64,000 nt of DNA from GCA-2748575 sp965222725 (GCA_965222725.1 OZ244969.1:2108001-2172000), one strand, 5' to 3'; shown: positions 34,283 to 43,654, counted from the stretch's first letter. Notes: generated by a model not told the origin, from the letters alone. Translations and numbers: made by a program.

Positions 34283-35311
34283 TTAGGCTCTGCTGTCCAG
34301 TACCGGCCGTTTTGCCAGGGTCAGCAGAATGTCTTCAAAATAGCTCCAGGGCGTGCCGGTAGCGAGCCCTTTGATGGTATGGTCTGCCCGGGAAGCAATC
34401 AGCAGGCCCTGCTGAAAATCCCGGCTGCTGAGCTTGCTCAGGGCCTTTTGCAGCAAGGGTTTGCGATTGTCCCAGACGCGGGCATCACGAAAAGCCCGGG
34501 CGGGGGCAATGCCGTTTTCCACCTGGTGGCTGACGGCCTGCAGGGTGCGTAGTTCCTTGGCCAGTGCCCACAGGATCAGAGTGGGTTCGGTACCGCTGGC
34601 GCGGAGGAAATTCAGCATTTTCAGTGACTGGGACAGGTTGCCCTGAACCGCCTGATCCACCAGGTCGAAAATATTGTAGCGGGCGTGATCGGACACGCAG
34701 GTTTCAATGGTGGCGGCATCGATAGGGCCGGGCTCCACAAACAGCGTGAGCTTTTCCACTTCCTGGGCGGCGGCCAGCAGGTTTCCCTGCACCCTTTCCG
34801 ACAGCAGTTCTACGGCTTCGTTGGTGGGCTGGTAGCCGGCGCTCATCAAGCGCTGGCGAATCCACTGGGGCAGCTGTTTGTCGTCAATGGGCCAAATCTG
34901 GCAAAAGCCAATCTGTGTTTCCAGGGTCTTGAACCACTGTGTACTGGTAAAGCGCTTTTCCAGGCGGGGAAAAATAATCAGCAGCAGGTTATCCGGGCTG
35001 GGGTTTTCCATGTACTGGCTGATGGCTTTTTTGCCCTTGTCATCGATCTTGGCTTTGGGAAAACGCAGCTCCAGCAGCTTGCGGTCGCCAAACAGGGACA
35101 TGTTATTGGCGCTTTCCAGCAAATCGCTCCAGTCGAACCCCGTTTCCACCTGAAAGATTTCCCGCTCGGTGAAGCCGTTTTCCCGCGCGGCCTTGCGCAC
35201 TTCATCGCAGGCTTCCTGAGTCAGCAGGGGCTCGTCACCACTGATAATGTAGGCGGGTTGCCATGGCTGACTGCTGAAGTGCTTGCCCAGTTGATTGGCC
35301 CGGAGTTTCAA
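34283..35311 (-). CDS. holA: DNA polymerase III delta subunit
   Basis: A 342-residue clamp-loader subunit that opens the beta clamp. Family pattern at the N-terminus: MKLRANQLGKHF, PAYIISGDEPLLTQEACDEVRKAA; then the AAA-like lid and C-terminal helical collar (TLILWALAKELRTL). Close to E. coli HolA length (343). Last gene of leuS-lptE-holA, starting 17 bases after lptE. Confidence 0.93.
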   Translation of the reverse strand: MKLRANQLGKHFSSQPWQPAYIISGDEPLLTQEACDEVRKAARENGFTEREIFQVETGFDWSDLLESANNMSLFGDRKLLELRFPKAKIDDKGKKAISQYMENPSPDNLLLIIFPRLEKRFTSTQWFKTLETQIGFCQIWPIDDKQLPQWIRQRLMSAGYQPTNEAVELLSERVQGNLLAAAQEVEKLTLFVEPGPIDAATIETCVSDHARYNIFDLVDQAVQGNLSQSLKMLNFLRASGTEPTLILWALAKELRTLQAVSHQVENGIAPARAFRDARVWDNRKPLLQKALSKLSSRDFQQGLLIASRADHTIKGLATGTPWSYFEDILLTLAKRPVLDSRA

Positions 35312-35328
35312 CGCATCACCTTTTTCAG

Positions 35329-35865
35329 TTATTGTTTTTGCAGTGTCATCATCAGCCGGGTGGCCAGATCGAAAGCCAGTTCTTCCCGGATCAGGGCTTC
35401 CTGTTCCTGCATGGCGGCTATCTTGTTGTCGTCATACAGATAGGCGCGGCGCACCTGAATTTCAGCGGTTGGCACAAGGACACTGTTGTTGCTGCTGTCG
35501 GTGACGCTGAATTCCACCCGGCGGATAATTTCTTTTTCCGCGCTTTTACTGCGACTGCTGTAGGACAGGGTGCGGGTTTCGCTGTCATCGCCTTCAATGG
35601 TAAGTTTTACCGGCGCCTGCTCGCTGATTTTTATGTCATTGGCTTTGAGCTGATCGATCAGGGCTTTGGTAAATTCGCTGTTGGGGTTGGCATTCAGGGT
35701 CAGGTGGCGATACTTTGCGGGCATTTCCACCGTGCCCCGTAACTGAAAACCGCAACCGGCGATCAGAATCAGCAGGGCGCTGATCAGCGACCAGTGCAGC
35801 CAGGTTTTTGCCTGGGCCCGAGTTTGAACTCGAGTCTGAGTTTGAACCTGAGTCTGAGCAGCCAT
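35329..35865 (-). CDS. lptE: LPS-assembly lipoprotein LptE
   Basis: A 178-residue outer-membrane lipoprotein that plugs LptD and helps insert LPS. The lipobox LLILIAGC puts the acylated Cys at residue 38; the mature part begins GFQLRGTVEMPAKYRHLTL, the family pattern. The region before the signal core is odd: about 20 Gln/Thr/Arg residues encoded by two 18-base direct repeats, longer than usual lipoprotein n-regions. The ATG overlaps the leuS stop by one base (TGATG), so translation is coupled. The older name is RlpB. Confidence 0.9.
   Translation of the reverse strand: MAAQTQVQTQTRVQTRAQAKTWLHWSLISALLILIAGCGFQLRGTVEMPAKYRHLTLNANPNSEFTKALIDQLKANDIKISEQAPVKLTIEGDDSETRTLSYSSRSKSAEKEIIRRVEFSVTDSSNNSVLVPTAEIQVRRAYLYDDNKIAAMQEQEALIREELAFDLATRLMMTLQKQ
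35820..35855. repeat. Two tandem 18-base repeats inside the lptE 5' end
   Basis: GAGTTTGAACTCGAGTCT (35820-35837) and GAGTTTGAACCTGAGTCT (35838-35855) are adjacent direct repeats differing at two bases. On the minus strand each encodes six residues of the form T-(Q/R)-V-Q-T-(Q/R) in the LptE n-region. Confidence 0.85.
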
Positions 35866-38447
35866 CAGCCCACTACCACGCTCACCAGTTTACCCGGCAC
35901 CACAATGACCTTGCGGATGGTTTTGCCTTCGGTAAATTTCTGCACGTTTTCGTTGCCCAGGGCGATGGCTTCAATAGCGTCCTTGCCTGCATCGGTGGCC
36001 ACGTCGATCTTGCCGCGCACTTTACCATTCACCTGAACCACCATCTGAATGGTGCTTTGTACCAGCGCGTCTTCGTCCACGGCGGGCCATTGGGCGTCGA
36101 TTACCGCGGAATCGTGGCCCAGCTTCTGCCACAGGGTCTGGCAGATATGAGGGGTAATGGGGGCCAGCATCAGCACAATACTTTCAATGGCTTCGCGGAT
36201 CACTGCGCGATCCTGTTCACCACGGGTTTCCAGTTTGCCGATGGCATTGGTGAGTTCCATGGTGGCGGCAATGGCAGTGTTGAAGGTCAGCCGCCGGCCA
36301 AAATCGTCGCTCACTTTTTTCAGGGTTTCGTGGGTTTTGAATCGGAGCTCTTTCTGCTTGTCGTTCAGGGCGCTTTTATCCAGCGGGCTGACCGGGCCTT
36401 CGCCGAGATGGCGAATGGTTAACTTCCACAAACGGCGCAAGAACTTGTTGGCACCTTCCACACCCGTGTCGGACCATTCCAGGGATTGCTCCGGCGGTGC
36501 AGCAAACATCATGAACAGGCGCACGGTATCGGCACCGTACTGGTCAATAATCACTTGCGGATCAATGCCGTTATTTTTCGACTTGGACATCTTGCTCATG
36601 CCGGCGTGTTTAACCGGCTGGCCATCGTCCTTGTGCACTGCCTTGATGGGCTGGCCTTTGTCATCCCGGGTGATGTTCACATCCTGGGGTGAAATCCAGT
36701 CCTGACCGCCTTTTTCGTTATCGCGGTAATAGGTGTCTGCCAGCACCATGCCCTGGCACAGCAGGCGCTTGAAGGGTTCGTTGCTGTTTACCAGTCCCAC
36801 GTCACGCATCAGTTTGTGGAAAAAGCGGGAATACAGCAGGTGCAGAATGGCGTGCTCAATGCCACCGATATACTGATCCACCGGCAGCCAGTAATTGGCT
36901 TTGTCGGAATCCAGCATGCCTTCCTGGTATTGTGGGCTGCAGTAGCGGGCGTAATACCAGGAAGATTCCATAAAGGTATCAAAGGTGTCCGTTTCCCGTT
37001 GTGCGGGCTGGCCGTTGTAATCGGCTTTGGCCCATTCCGGGTCGGCTTTGATAGGGGAAACCACGCCATCCATTTCCACATCGGTGGGCAGCTTCACCGG
37101 TAACTGTTCCGGCGGTGTCGGTACTTCGCTGCCGTCTTCCAGGTTCAGAATGGGAATAGGGGCGCCCCAGTAACGCTGACGGGATACACCCCAGTCACGC
37201 AGGCGGTAGTTAACGGTTTTGTTGCCTTTGCCTTCGGATTCCAGGCGGGCGGCGATAGCGTCGAAAGCCTCTTGTGAGGTCAGCCCGGTAAAGTCCCCGG
37301 AATTTACCAGCCGGCCTTTTTCGGTATAGGCCGCCTGGCTCAGGTCTACGGCATCACCGTTGACCGGTTCGATTACCTGATGAATGGGCAGGTCGTATTT
37401 TCTGGCAAACTCCCAGTCCCGCTGGTCGTGTCCGGGAACCGCCATCACGGCGCCGGAACCGTAATCCATTAGCACAAAGTTGGCGATCCATACGGGCACC
37501 TTGTTGCCGGTAATGGGGTGAATGGCCTCAAAGCCGGTGGCAATACCTTTCTTTTCCATAGTGGCCATATCGGCTTCGGCGGTTTTGGTGTGGTTGCATT
37601 CCTCCACAAAGGCCGCCACTTCGCTGCTGCTATCGGCGGCTTTGCGGGCAAGCGGGTGCTGGGCCGCCACGGCCACATAGCTGACCCCCATCAAGGTATC
37701 GGGCCGGGTAGTGTAAACCGCCAGCGGCGTTTCACCGTCAATGGCAAACGTCAGGTTCACCCCTTCGGAGCGGCCAATCCAGTTGCGCTGCATGGTTTTT
37801 ACCTGTTCCGGCCAGTCTTCCAGCTCGTCCAGGTCCTTCAGCAGTTCTTCGGCATAGTCGGTGATTTTAATAAACCACTGCGGAATTTCCTTGCGCTCTA
37901 CCGGTGCGCCGGAACGCCAGCCTTTGCCGTCAATCACCTGTTCGTTGGCCAGTACGGTCTGATCCACCGGATCCCAGTTAACGGTGGCCATTTTTTTGTA
38001 CACCAGGCCTTTTTCATAGAGTTTGGTGAAAAACCATTGTTCCCAGCGATAGTATTCGGGATCGCAGGTGGCCAGTTCCCGGCTCCAGTCGTAACCAAAG
38101 CCCAGCCGCTTTAGCTGGCCTTTCATGTAGTCGATGTTTTCGTAGGTCCATTTGGCGGGGGGCACCTGGTTTTTGATAGCGGCATTTTCCGCCGGCAGGC
38201 CGAAGGCGTCCCAGCCCATGGGCTGCATGACATTCTTGCCCAGCATGCGCTGAAAACGGCTGATCACATCGCCAATGGTGTAATTACGTACGTGGCCCAT
38301 ATGCAGTCGGCCACTGGGATAAGGGAACATGGAGAGGCAGTAGTAGGGTTCTTTGGCTGGGTCTTCCCGGACTTCAAAACACTGGTTTTCTTCCCAGAAG
38401 CGCTGCGTTTCGGATTCAATTTTCTGGGGATGGTATTGCTCTTCCAT
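35865..38447 (-). CDS. leuS: Leucyl-tRNA synthetase
   Basis: An 860-residue class I synthetase, length equal to E. coli LeuRS. The HIGH-type motif is HMGH at 49-52, followed by VRNYTIGDV; a CP1 editing domain (about 220-420, with TRPDTLMGVSYVAVA) follows; KMSKS appears as SKMSKSKNNG near 620; an anticodon-binding helical domain and a C-terminal domain close it. First gene of the leuS-lptE-holA operon. Confidence 0.98.
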   Translation of the reverse strand: MEEQYHPQKIESETQRFWEENQCFEVREDPAKEPYYCLSMFPYPSGRLHMGHVRNYTIGDVISRFQRMLGKNVMQPMGWDAFGLPAENAAIKNQVPPAKWTYENIDYMKGQLKRLGFGYDWSRELATCDPEYYRWEQWFFTKLYEKGLVYKKMATVNWDPVDQTVLANEQVIDGKGWRSGAPVERKEIPQWFIKITDYAEELLKDLDELEDWPEQVKTMQRNWIGRSEGVNLTFAIDGETPLAVYTTRPDTLMGVSYVAVAAQHPLARKAADSSSEVAAFVEECNHTKTAEADMATMEKKGIATGFEAIHPITGNKVPVWIANFVLMDYGSGAVMAVPGHDQRDWEFARKYDLPIHQVIEPVNGDAVDLSQAAYTEKGRLVNSGDFTGLTSQEAFDAIAARLESEGKGNKTVNYRLRDWGVSRQRYWGAPIPILNLEDGSEVPTPPEQLPVKLPTDVEMDGVVSPIKADPEWAKADYNGQPAQRETDTFDTFMESSWYYARYCSPQYQEGMLDSDKANYWLPVDQYIGGIEHAILHLLYSRFFHKLMRDVGLVNSNEPFKRLLCQGMVLADTYYRDNEKGGQDWISPQDVNITRDDKGQPIKAVHKDDGQPVKHAGMSKMSKSKNNGIDPQVIIDQYGADTVRLFMMFAAPPEQSLEWSDTGVEGANKFLRRLWKLTIRHLGEGPVSPLDKSALNDKQKELRFKTHETLKKVSDDFGRRLTFNTAIAATMELTNAIGKLETRGEQDRAVIREAIESIVLMLAPITPHICQTLWQKLGHDSAVIDAQWPAVDEDALVQSTIQMVVQVNGKVRGKIDVATDAGKDAIEAIALGNENVQKFTEGKTIRKVIVVPGKLVSVVVG

Positions 38448-38467
38448 CGGTAACTGGCTCTCTTAAC

Positions 38468-38532
38468 TTTATTTAGCGTTTAAATTTTTAATGTTTAAAT
38501 TTAACGTTCAACATTAACGTTAAAAACTAACG
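38468..38532. repeat. Degenerate AT-rich 13-base tandem repeats upstream of leuS
   Basis: Units end in TAACG or a variant: TTTAAATTTTTAATG (38479-38493), TTTAAATTTAACG (38494-38506), TTCAACATTAACG (38507-38519) and TTAAAAACTAACG (38520-38532), with a weaker unit before them. The block lies in the 231-base gap between the divergent leuS and ElyC-like genes, in a much more AT-rich stretch than its surroundings. Its role is unknown; it may contain the leuS promoter. Confidence 0.7.
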
Positions 38533-38678
38533 TCAACACAGTGAATTTTTTCGGGGCTGGTGAACAGGGCACCGTCTTGGCTGGTGCGGCTGTTAGTTTT
38601 CAGCAGAATGCGTAAAATGTCGCACAAAACAGAGGCGTTAGGATACCTCAGTGGGCGATGAACAGGTAGGGGCACTCC

Positions 38679-39494
38679 ATGCTGATACGGACAATTTTGA
38701 CCAATTTGATCCTGCCACCGGCCCTCCAGATTCTTCTGGTATTGCTGGGGCTGGTTCTCTGGCAGTTCAAGCGGGGGCTGGCGATGCTGTGCTTTATGGT
38801 GTCTTTTGTGTCACTGACGCTGCTGAGTATGCCGCAGGTGGTTACCTGGCTCTATGAGCCGCTGGAGACCTACCCTGCGCTGACCCCGGATGCCCTGGCG
38901 GACGGTGAACAGACGGGTACCGCCATCGTGGTGCTGGGGGGCGGTAAACAGGCCAGCCCTGAGTATGCCGGTGAAACCCTGGCGGTGGATCCCCTGGCCC
39001 GGGTGCGTTACGGCGCCAGGCTGGCCAAAGCGACTGGCCTGCCGCTGCTCACCAGTGGCGGTGATCCCCGGGGTACCGGTGACTCCGAGGCAGAAGTCAT
39101 GGCAGACACACTGGCGGAATTCGGGGTGGAGCGGGTGCTGATGGAGCGCCTCAGCAAGAACACCTGGGAAAACGCCAAGTTTTCTGCCGATATTTTACGC
39201 CGTCAGGGAATGGACCGGGTGATTCTGGTGACTCAGGCCTGGCATATGCGGCGCGCAGTCTACAGCTTTGAGCAGTTCGGTTTTGAGGTGATTCCTGCGC
39301 CAACGCTGTTTCGCAGTGTCGAACAACGGGTGTTGCCCTGGATGCCCCGGGCCAGCTCACTGTTTGAAAGCGCAACCGCCTTGCGTGAATGGCTGGGGCT
39401 GGCGGTGTATTCAGTCTTTTACGAACCGCCGGCGAACCTGACATACGATGATAATCAGCAGGCTCAACCCGAGGACGGGCCAGAGCCCCAGTAA
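38679..39494 (+). CDS. ElyC/SanA/YdcF family (DUF218) membrane protein
   Basis: A 271-residue protein with two N-terminal membrane segments (about 8-27 and 34-52) and a DUF218 domain: TAIVVLGGGKQ, VRYGARLAKATGLPLLTSGGD, LSKNTWENAKFSADIL, ILVTQAWHMRRAVYSFEQ. The two-helix architecture is that of E. coli ElyC, which influences undecaprenyl-linked envelope biosynthesis; exact activity is not settled. Its last 84 bases overlap the 3' end of lnt on the opposite strand; the terminal 25 residues are hydrophilic. Confidence 0.85.
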   Translation: MLIRTILTNLILPPALQILLVLLGLVLWQFKRGLAMLCFMVSFVSLTLLSMPQVVTWLYEPLETYPALTPDALADGEQTGTAIVVLGGGKQASPEYAGETLAVDPLARVRYGARLAKATGLPLLTSGGDPRGTGDSEAEVMADTLAEFGVERVLMERLSKNTWENAKFSADILRRQGMDRVILVTQAWHMRRAVYSFEQFGFEVIPAPTLFRSVEQRVLPWMPRASSLFESATALREWLGLAVYSVFYEPPANLTYDDNQQAQPEDGPEPQ

Positions 39495-40913
39495 CCGGTA
39501 AGGGGTGCTGCCCTCGGTGGTGTAAATGGTGCCGGTGAGTACTGCTTCCTCAAAGCGGGGGATCAGGGTCTGAACATTGCCTTTGTGATCGATAATGGCG
39601 GTAATGCCGGTATTGGTGGCCCGCACCAGGTATTTGCCCAGTTCCAGCGCCCTTAACCGGGCAATCTGAAAATGCTGATGGGGCCCCCAGGAACGGCCAA
39701 ACCAGGCATCATTACTGATGGTGATCAGATAGTCCGCCTCCTTGCCCAGGGAGCGCACCTGCTCCGGATACACAATTTCATAACATATGAAGGGTGCAAA
39801 GGTGGCACCGGCGGCCAACAGTGGTTGCTGATCATCGCTGCCCGGGGTGAAGCTGGACATGGGCAGATCGAAAAACGGAATCAGGCCGCGGATCACATCT
39901 TCCAGGGGCACATATTCGCCAAAGGGCACCAGCCGCTGCTTGTGATACACGCCGTTGCCGTTGCCCACGGATACGATACTGTTGAAATAATCGTATTCGG
40001 TTTCACCGGCCTGCCAGTAAGGGGTGCCGGTGATCAGGGCGGTGTTGGTATCTTTGGCTTTTAACTGCATACGGCCCATAAAATCCCGGGCTTCCTGATA
40101 GAACACCGGCAGTGCCGCCTCCGGCCAGATGATCAGATCCCGGTCCCAGTTGGCTTCCGTGTTGCGGCTGTAGGTGGCCAGTATGTTGTCCCGCTCTTTG
40201 GGATCCCACTTCTTTTCCTGGGGAATATTGCCCTGCACGATAGCAATGTCCAGTGAATCCTTGATGGAGGGTGTCACCCACACCTGAGTTTGCAGCCCGT
40301 AACAGGCGGCCCAGATGATCAGAATCAGCACCGCGGTTTGCCGCCGTTTTGCCGCTCTTTGTACGTAATACACCATCAGCGCTGCGGTCAGCGCCACTAT
40401 CCAGCTCATTCCCAGTACACCGGTCACGGGGGCCAGGCCCGCCAGCGGCGTATCGATAAAGGCGTTGCCGGCATAGAGCCAGGGAAAGCCGCTCAGAAAC
40501 CAGGATTTGGTCCACTCGAAAATAATCCACCAGGCGGGGAATGCCAGCCAGTACCAACGGTCCAGAGCCAGCTTCTGATAGCTCCAGGAAAACAGGCCAA
40601 AAAACAGGGCCAGGCCGGCGGCAAAGAGGCCGGTAAGAATGATGGACAGCCACTGGGGGGTATAGCCGTAAGTGTTGATGCTGATATAGACCCAGGAAAC
40701 CCCGACTGCGTAAAAACCAAAGCCGTACAGCCAGCCGCGCAAAAAGCTGCGTCCGCCGGTTTGTCCTTCCAGCAGGGGGATAAAGAGCGCCACGGAAAGT
40801 ATGGTGAGCGGCCAGAAATTGATGGGCGCAAAACCCAGAGGGAACAGGCCGCCCGCTATCAGGGCCAGCAGGTTACCCCGATAACCGGAGGTCCAGGAGG
40901 TGGTTATTTTCAT
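39411..40913 (-). CDS. lnt: Apolipoprotein N-acyltransferase
   Basis: A 500-residue inner-membrane enzyme adding the third acyl chain to lipoproteins. Several N-terminal membrane segments precede a nitrilase-like domain with the catalytic Glu (WPEAALP), Lys (KQRLVPFGEYVP) and Cys (FICYE), and a C-terminal membrane helix (LLGLWPVLGLSLLIIIVC). ATG at 40913 is preferred over a TTG five codons earlier because GGA lies at suitable spacing. It is last in phoH-ybeY-corC-lnt, and its 3' end overlaps the ElyC-like gene. Confidence 0.94.
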   Translation of the reverse strand: MKITTSWTSGYRGNLLALIAGGLFPLGFAPINFWPLTILSVALFIPLLEGQTGGRSFLRGWLYGFGFYAVGVSWVYISINTYGYTPQWLSIILTGLFAAGLALFFGLFSWSYQKLALDRWYWLAFPAWWIIFEWTKSWFLSGFPWLYAGNAFIDTPLAGLAPVTGVLGMSWIVALTAALMVYYVQRAAKRRQTAVLILIIWAACYGLQTQVWVTPSIKDSLDIAIVQGNIPQEKKWDPKERDNILATYSRNTEANWDRDLIIWPEAALPVFYQEARDFMGRMQLKAKDTNTALITGTPYWQAGETEYDYFNSIVSVGNGNGVYHKQRLVPFGEYVPLEDVIRGLIPFFDLPMSSFTPGSDDQQPLLAAGATFAPFICYEIVYPEQVRSLGKEADYLITISNDAWFGRSWGPHQHFQIARLRALELGKYLVRATNTGITAIIDHKGNVQTLIPRFEEAVLTGTIYTTEGSTPYRLLGLWPVLGLSLLIIIVCQVRRRFVKD

Positions 40914-41038
40914 GAGAATCCATTGCAACAGGCACTAAAACTTGGGGGCGATTATGACTGATTTTGATGGCATTTTGAAAAAAATGTGGCCAGGTGACGC
41001 CCGACAGGGGCGCCACCTTTACCGATGTCAGCGATTGT

Positions 41039-41884
41039 TCAGGAAGATACCGGCGTTACTTCCAGCAGGCGGATGGCCCGGTTGTCGGCATTCAGTACCT
41101 TGAATTGCAGATCGGCAATTTCAATGGCTTCTTCCCGCTTGGGCAGATGCCCGAAATTATTCAGCACAATGCCGCCGATGGTATCAAATTCATCTTCGCT
41201 GAACTCTGTGGAGAAGTGCTCGTTGAATTCGTCGATGGGCGTAATGGCCTTGACGATAAAGGACTGGTTGTCGGATTCCTTGATCAGGTAGTCATCTTCA
41301 AAGTCGTGCTCGTCTTCGATCTCGCCAACGATTTGCTCGAGTACGTCTTCGATGGTCACCAGGCCTGACATCACACCGTACTCATTGATGACGATCGCCA
41401 TATGAGTACGCTTCTGGCGGAACTCCCTCAGCAGCACGTTCAGCCGTTTGCTTTCCGGTACAAAGCTGGCGGGGCGGATCAGATCTTTCAGCTGAACTTT
41501 TTCCAGGCGGTTCACGGTGGACAGGGGGAGCAGGTCCTTGGCCAGGAGTATGCCCACGATTTCATCCTTGCTGTCGCCGTAAACCGGAAACCGGGAGTGG
41601 GCGGAATCGATGATCTTGTCCAGGTACTGGTCCGGGGTGTCGTTAATCCCGATCATCACTGCCTGGGAAAGGGGCACCATGATTTCACGCACCTGCATGT
41701 CGGAAACCTGCAGGGCGCCCTGAATAATGCCCATGGCTTCGGCATCAATCAGATCGTTTTCCTGTGCGGTTTGCAGAACTTCCAATAACTCACTGCGGCT
41801 TTGCGGTTCACCCGAGAGAAAGGTGGTGATCTTCTCCAGAAAAGTACGGTTGGGTGAACCGTTTCTACTGTGGTCGTCGCTCAT
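41039..41884 (-). CDS. corC: HlyC/CorC family CBS-domain protein (YbeX)
   Basis: A 281-residue soluble protein with two CBS domains (about 70-190; VREIMVPLSQAVMI, HMAIVINEYGVMSGLVTIEDVLEQIVGEIEDE) and a C-terminal CorC_HlyC FAD-like domain (about 205-278, DEFDTIGGIVLNNFGHLPKREE). It is linked to magnesium/cobalt efflux in Salmonella and to ribosome homeostasis in E. coli (YbeX). It lies between ybeY and lnt, the conserved order. Confidence 0.92.
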   Translation of the reverse strand: MSDDHSRNGSPNRTFLEKITTFLSGEPQSRSELLEVLQTAQENDLIDAEAMGIIQGALQVSDMQVREIMVPLSQAVMIGINDTPDQYLDKIIDSAHSRFPVYGDSKDEIVGILLAKDLLPLSTVNRLEKVQLKDLIRPASFVPESKRLNVLLREFRQKRTHMAIVINEYGVMSGLVTIEDVLEQIVGEIEDEHDFEDDYLIKESDNQSFIVKAITPIDEFNEHFSTEFSEDEFDTIGGIVLNNFGHLPKREEAIEIADLQFKVLNADNRAIRLLEVTPVSS

Positions 41885-41964
41885 GCTTTCCGAGTCCTTT
41901 TTTATCGCTTGTTGGTATCGTTAGTGTGGCTGTTAAAGTTATCCGCATTATTTATTCGCAATGT

Positions 41965-42450
41965 CTATTCACGTTGTGAAAGAGCATAGGGATCGGAATA
42001 TCCCTGGCTGGCCATGATGCGGGTTTCCAGTGTTTCCATTTCGCTGGCATCGGCTTCTTCCATATGGTCAAAGCCCAGCAGGTGCAGGGTACCGTGAATA
42101 GCCATATGGGCCCAATGGGACTCCAGCGATTTCTGTTGTTCCTGTGCTTCCTGTCTTACCACGGGGGCACAGATCACCAGGTCCCCCAGTAATTGCAGGG
42201 GAACCTCGTCCGGGGTGTCGAACGGGAAAGAAAGCACATTGGTGGGATTGTCTTTCTGGCGGTAGGTATTGTTCAGTTGCCGGCTCTCGTCACGGTCGAC
42301 GACACGGATGGTGATTTCGATGGGCAGATCGTCGTTGGCGTTGAATTGCGCCAGATCCAGCGCCGCCAGAATCCATTGTTCAAATTGCCCCGGTTCGGGA
42401 ACGTCGTCGTCTTCGCTGGCCAGCTGAAGATCCAGTTCAAGCGTTGCCAT
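41965..42450 (-). CDS. ybeY: Endoribonuclease YbeY
   Basis: A 161-residue zinc-dependent RNase for 16S rRNA 3'-end maturation and ribosome quality control. The metal motif HGTLHLLGFDH is intact, and NVLSFPFD and RVVDRDESRQLNNTYRQKD are typical. ATG at 42450 overlaps the end of phoH by 14 bases and begins the family N-terminus (MATLELDLQ); the longer frame to 42498 lies inside phoH. Confidence 0.94.
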   Translation of the reverse strand: MATLELDLQLASEDDDVPEPGQFEQWILAALDLAQFNANDDLPIEITIRVVDRDESRQLNNTYRQKDNPTNVLSFPFDTPDEVPLQLLGDLVICAPVVRQEAQEQQKSLESHWAHMAIHGTLHLLGFDHMEEADASEMETLETRIMASQGYSDPYALSQRE

Positions 42451-43498
42451 CGCTGCCTTGATCCTTGTCCTTTTTCTGTTTTTGTTCGGCGCTTTCAAAG
42501 TGATCGTAAGCTTCCACGATACGCTGAACCAGGGAATGACGCACCACGTCTTTGGCGGCGAAGTAGGTAAAGCCTATGCCGTCGATGCCATCCAGTACGT
42601 TGATGGCATGTTTCAGGCCCGATTGTACCCCCCGCGGCAGGTCGATCTGGGTGGCGTCACCGGTGATCACCGCTTTGGAGCCAAAACCGATCCGGGTCAG
42701 GAACATCTTCATCTGTTCCCGCGTGGTGTTCTGGCTTTCATCCAGAATAATAAAGGCGTTGTTCAGGGTGCGGCCACGCATATAGGCCAGTGGCGCCACT
42801 TCAATAATCTGCCGGTCGATGTATTTGTTCACCCGTTCAAAGCCCAGCATTTCATACAGGGCATCATACAGCGGACGCAGATAGGGATTGATCTTTTCTG
42901 CCAGATCTCCGGGCAGAAAGCCCAGCTTTTCGCCGGCTTCCACCGCAGGGCGTACCAGCAGAATGCGGCGGACTTCTTCTGCCTCCAGCGCCTGCACGGC
43001 AGCGGCCACTGCCAGATAGGTCTTGCCGGTACCTGCCGGGCCAATACCAAAATTGATATCGTGGCGCATGACATTGCGCACGTAGGCTCTCTGGTTGTCG
43101 CCCCGGGGCTTGATGTAGCCTTTGCGGGTGATAATGGTCAGTTCTTTGGTGTCCTGGTCTTCGGCCAGTGCTTCCACTACGGGGTTATCCTTATTGTCAT
43201 CCTCGGGGTCAGGCTGACGCCGGTTAAGACATTCGCTGAGTTGCAGGTGTACGGTCGCGGGAGTGATTTCACTGCGATTGGAGGCGGCATAAAGCTGGTC
43301 GATCACTTCTTCCGCCGTCAGGAGGGAGTCTTCCGACATGCCCGTCAGCTCAAAGTTGTTGCCGCGGTTTTTGATTTCGATATCCAGCCGGGTCTCAATC
43401 TGGTGAAGGTGCTCATCAAACTGTCCGCACAATCGGGCCAGACGCCGGGAGTCATTGGGCTCCAACTTCAAGTGTTTACTGATAACTGATGTGTTCAA
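42437..43498 (-). CDS. ybeZ: PhoH-like ATPase (YbeZ)
   Basis: A 353-residue PhoH-family nucleotide-binding protein. Walker A is GPAGTGKTYLA (about 156-166), and Walker B is TLNNAFIILDESQNTT. It partners with YbeY in ribosome-related RNA metabolism. First gene of the phoH-ybeY-corC-lnt operon. It is a heat-shock operon in E. coli, but no convincing sigma32 promoter was found in the 156 bases before it. Confidence 0.93.
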   Translation of the reverse strand: MNTSVISKHLKLEPNDSRRLARLCGQFDEHLHQIETRLDIEIKNRGNNFELTGMSEDSLLTAEEVIDQLYAASNRSEITPATVHLQLSECLNRRQPDPEDDNKDNPVVEALAEDQDTKELTIITRKGYIKPRGDNQRAYVRNVMRHDINFGIGPAGTGKTYLAVAAAVQALEAEEVRRILLVRPAVEAGEKLGFLPGDLAEKINPYLRPLYDALYEMLGFERVNKYIDRQIIEVAPLAYMRGRTLNNAFIILDESQNTTREQMKMFLTRIGFGSKAVITGDATQIDLPRGVQSGLKHAINVLDGIDGIGFTYFAAKDVVRHSLVQRIVEAYDHFESAEQKQKKDKDQGSDGNA

Positions 43499-43654
43499 CG
43501 TACTTTAAACAGCTCCTGAAATTCCGGTACATGCTGTAAGCATATAATGAAGTTTCTGACAGGGGAAGCATTGACGAAGGCTATAACCATAGGCTTTTTG
43601 GTTATTAAAACGTGCGGTAATAACCCTTTGAAAATGCATGGCTTTTGAGGTTTG

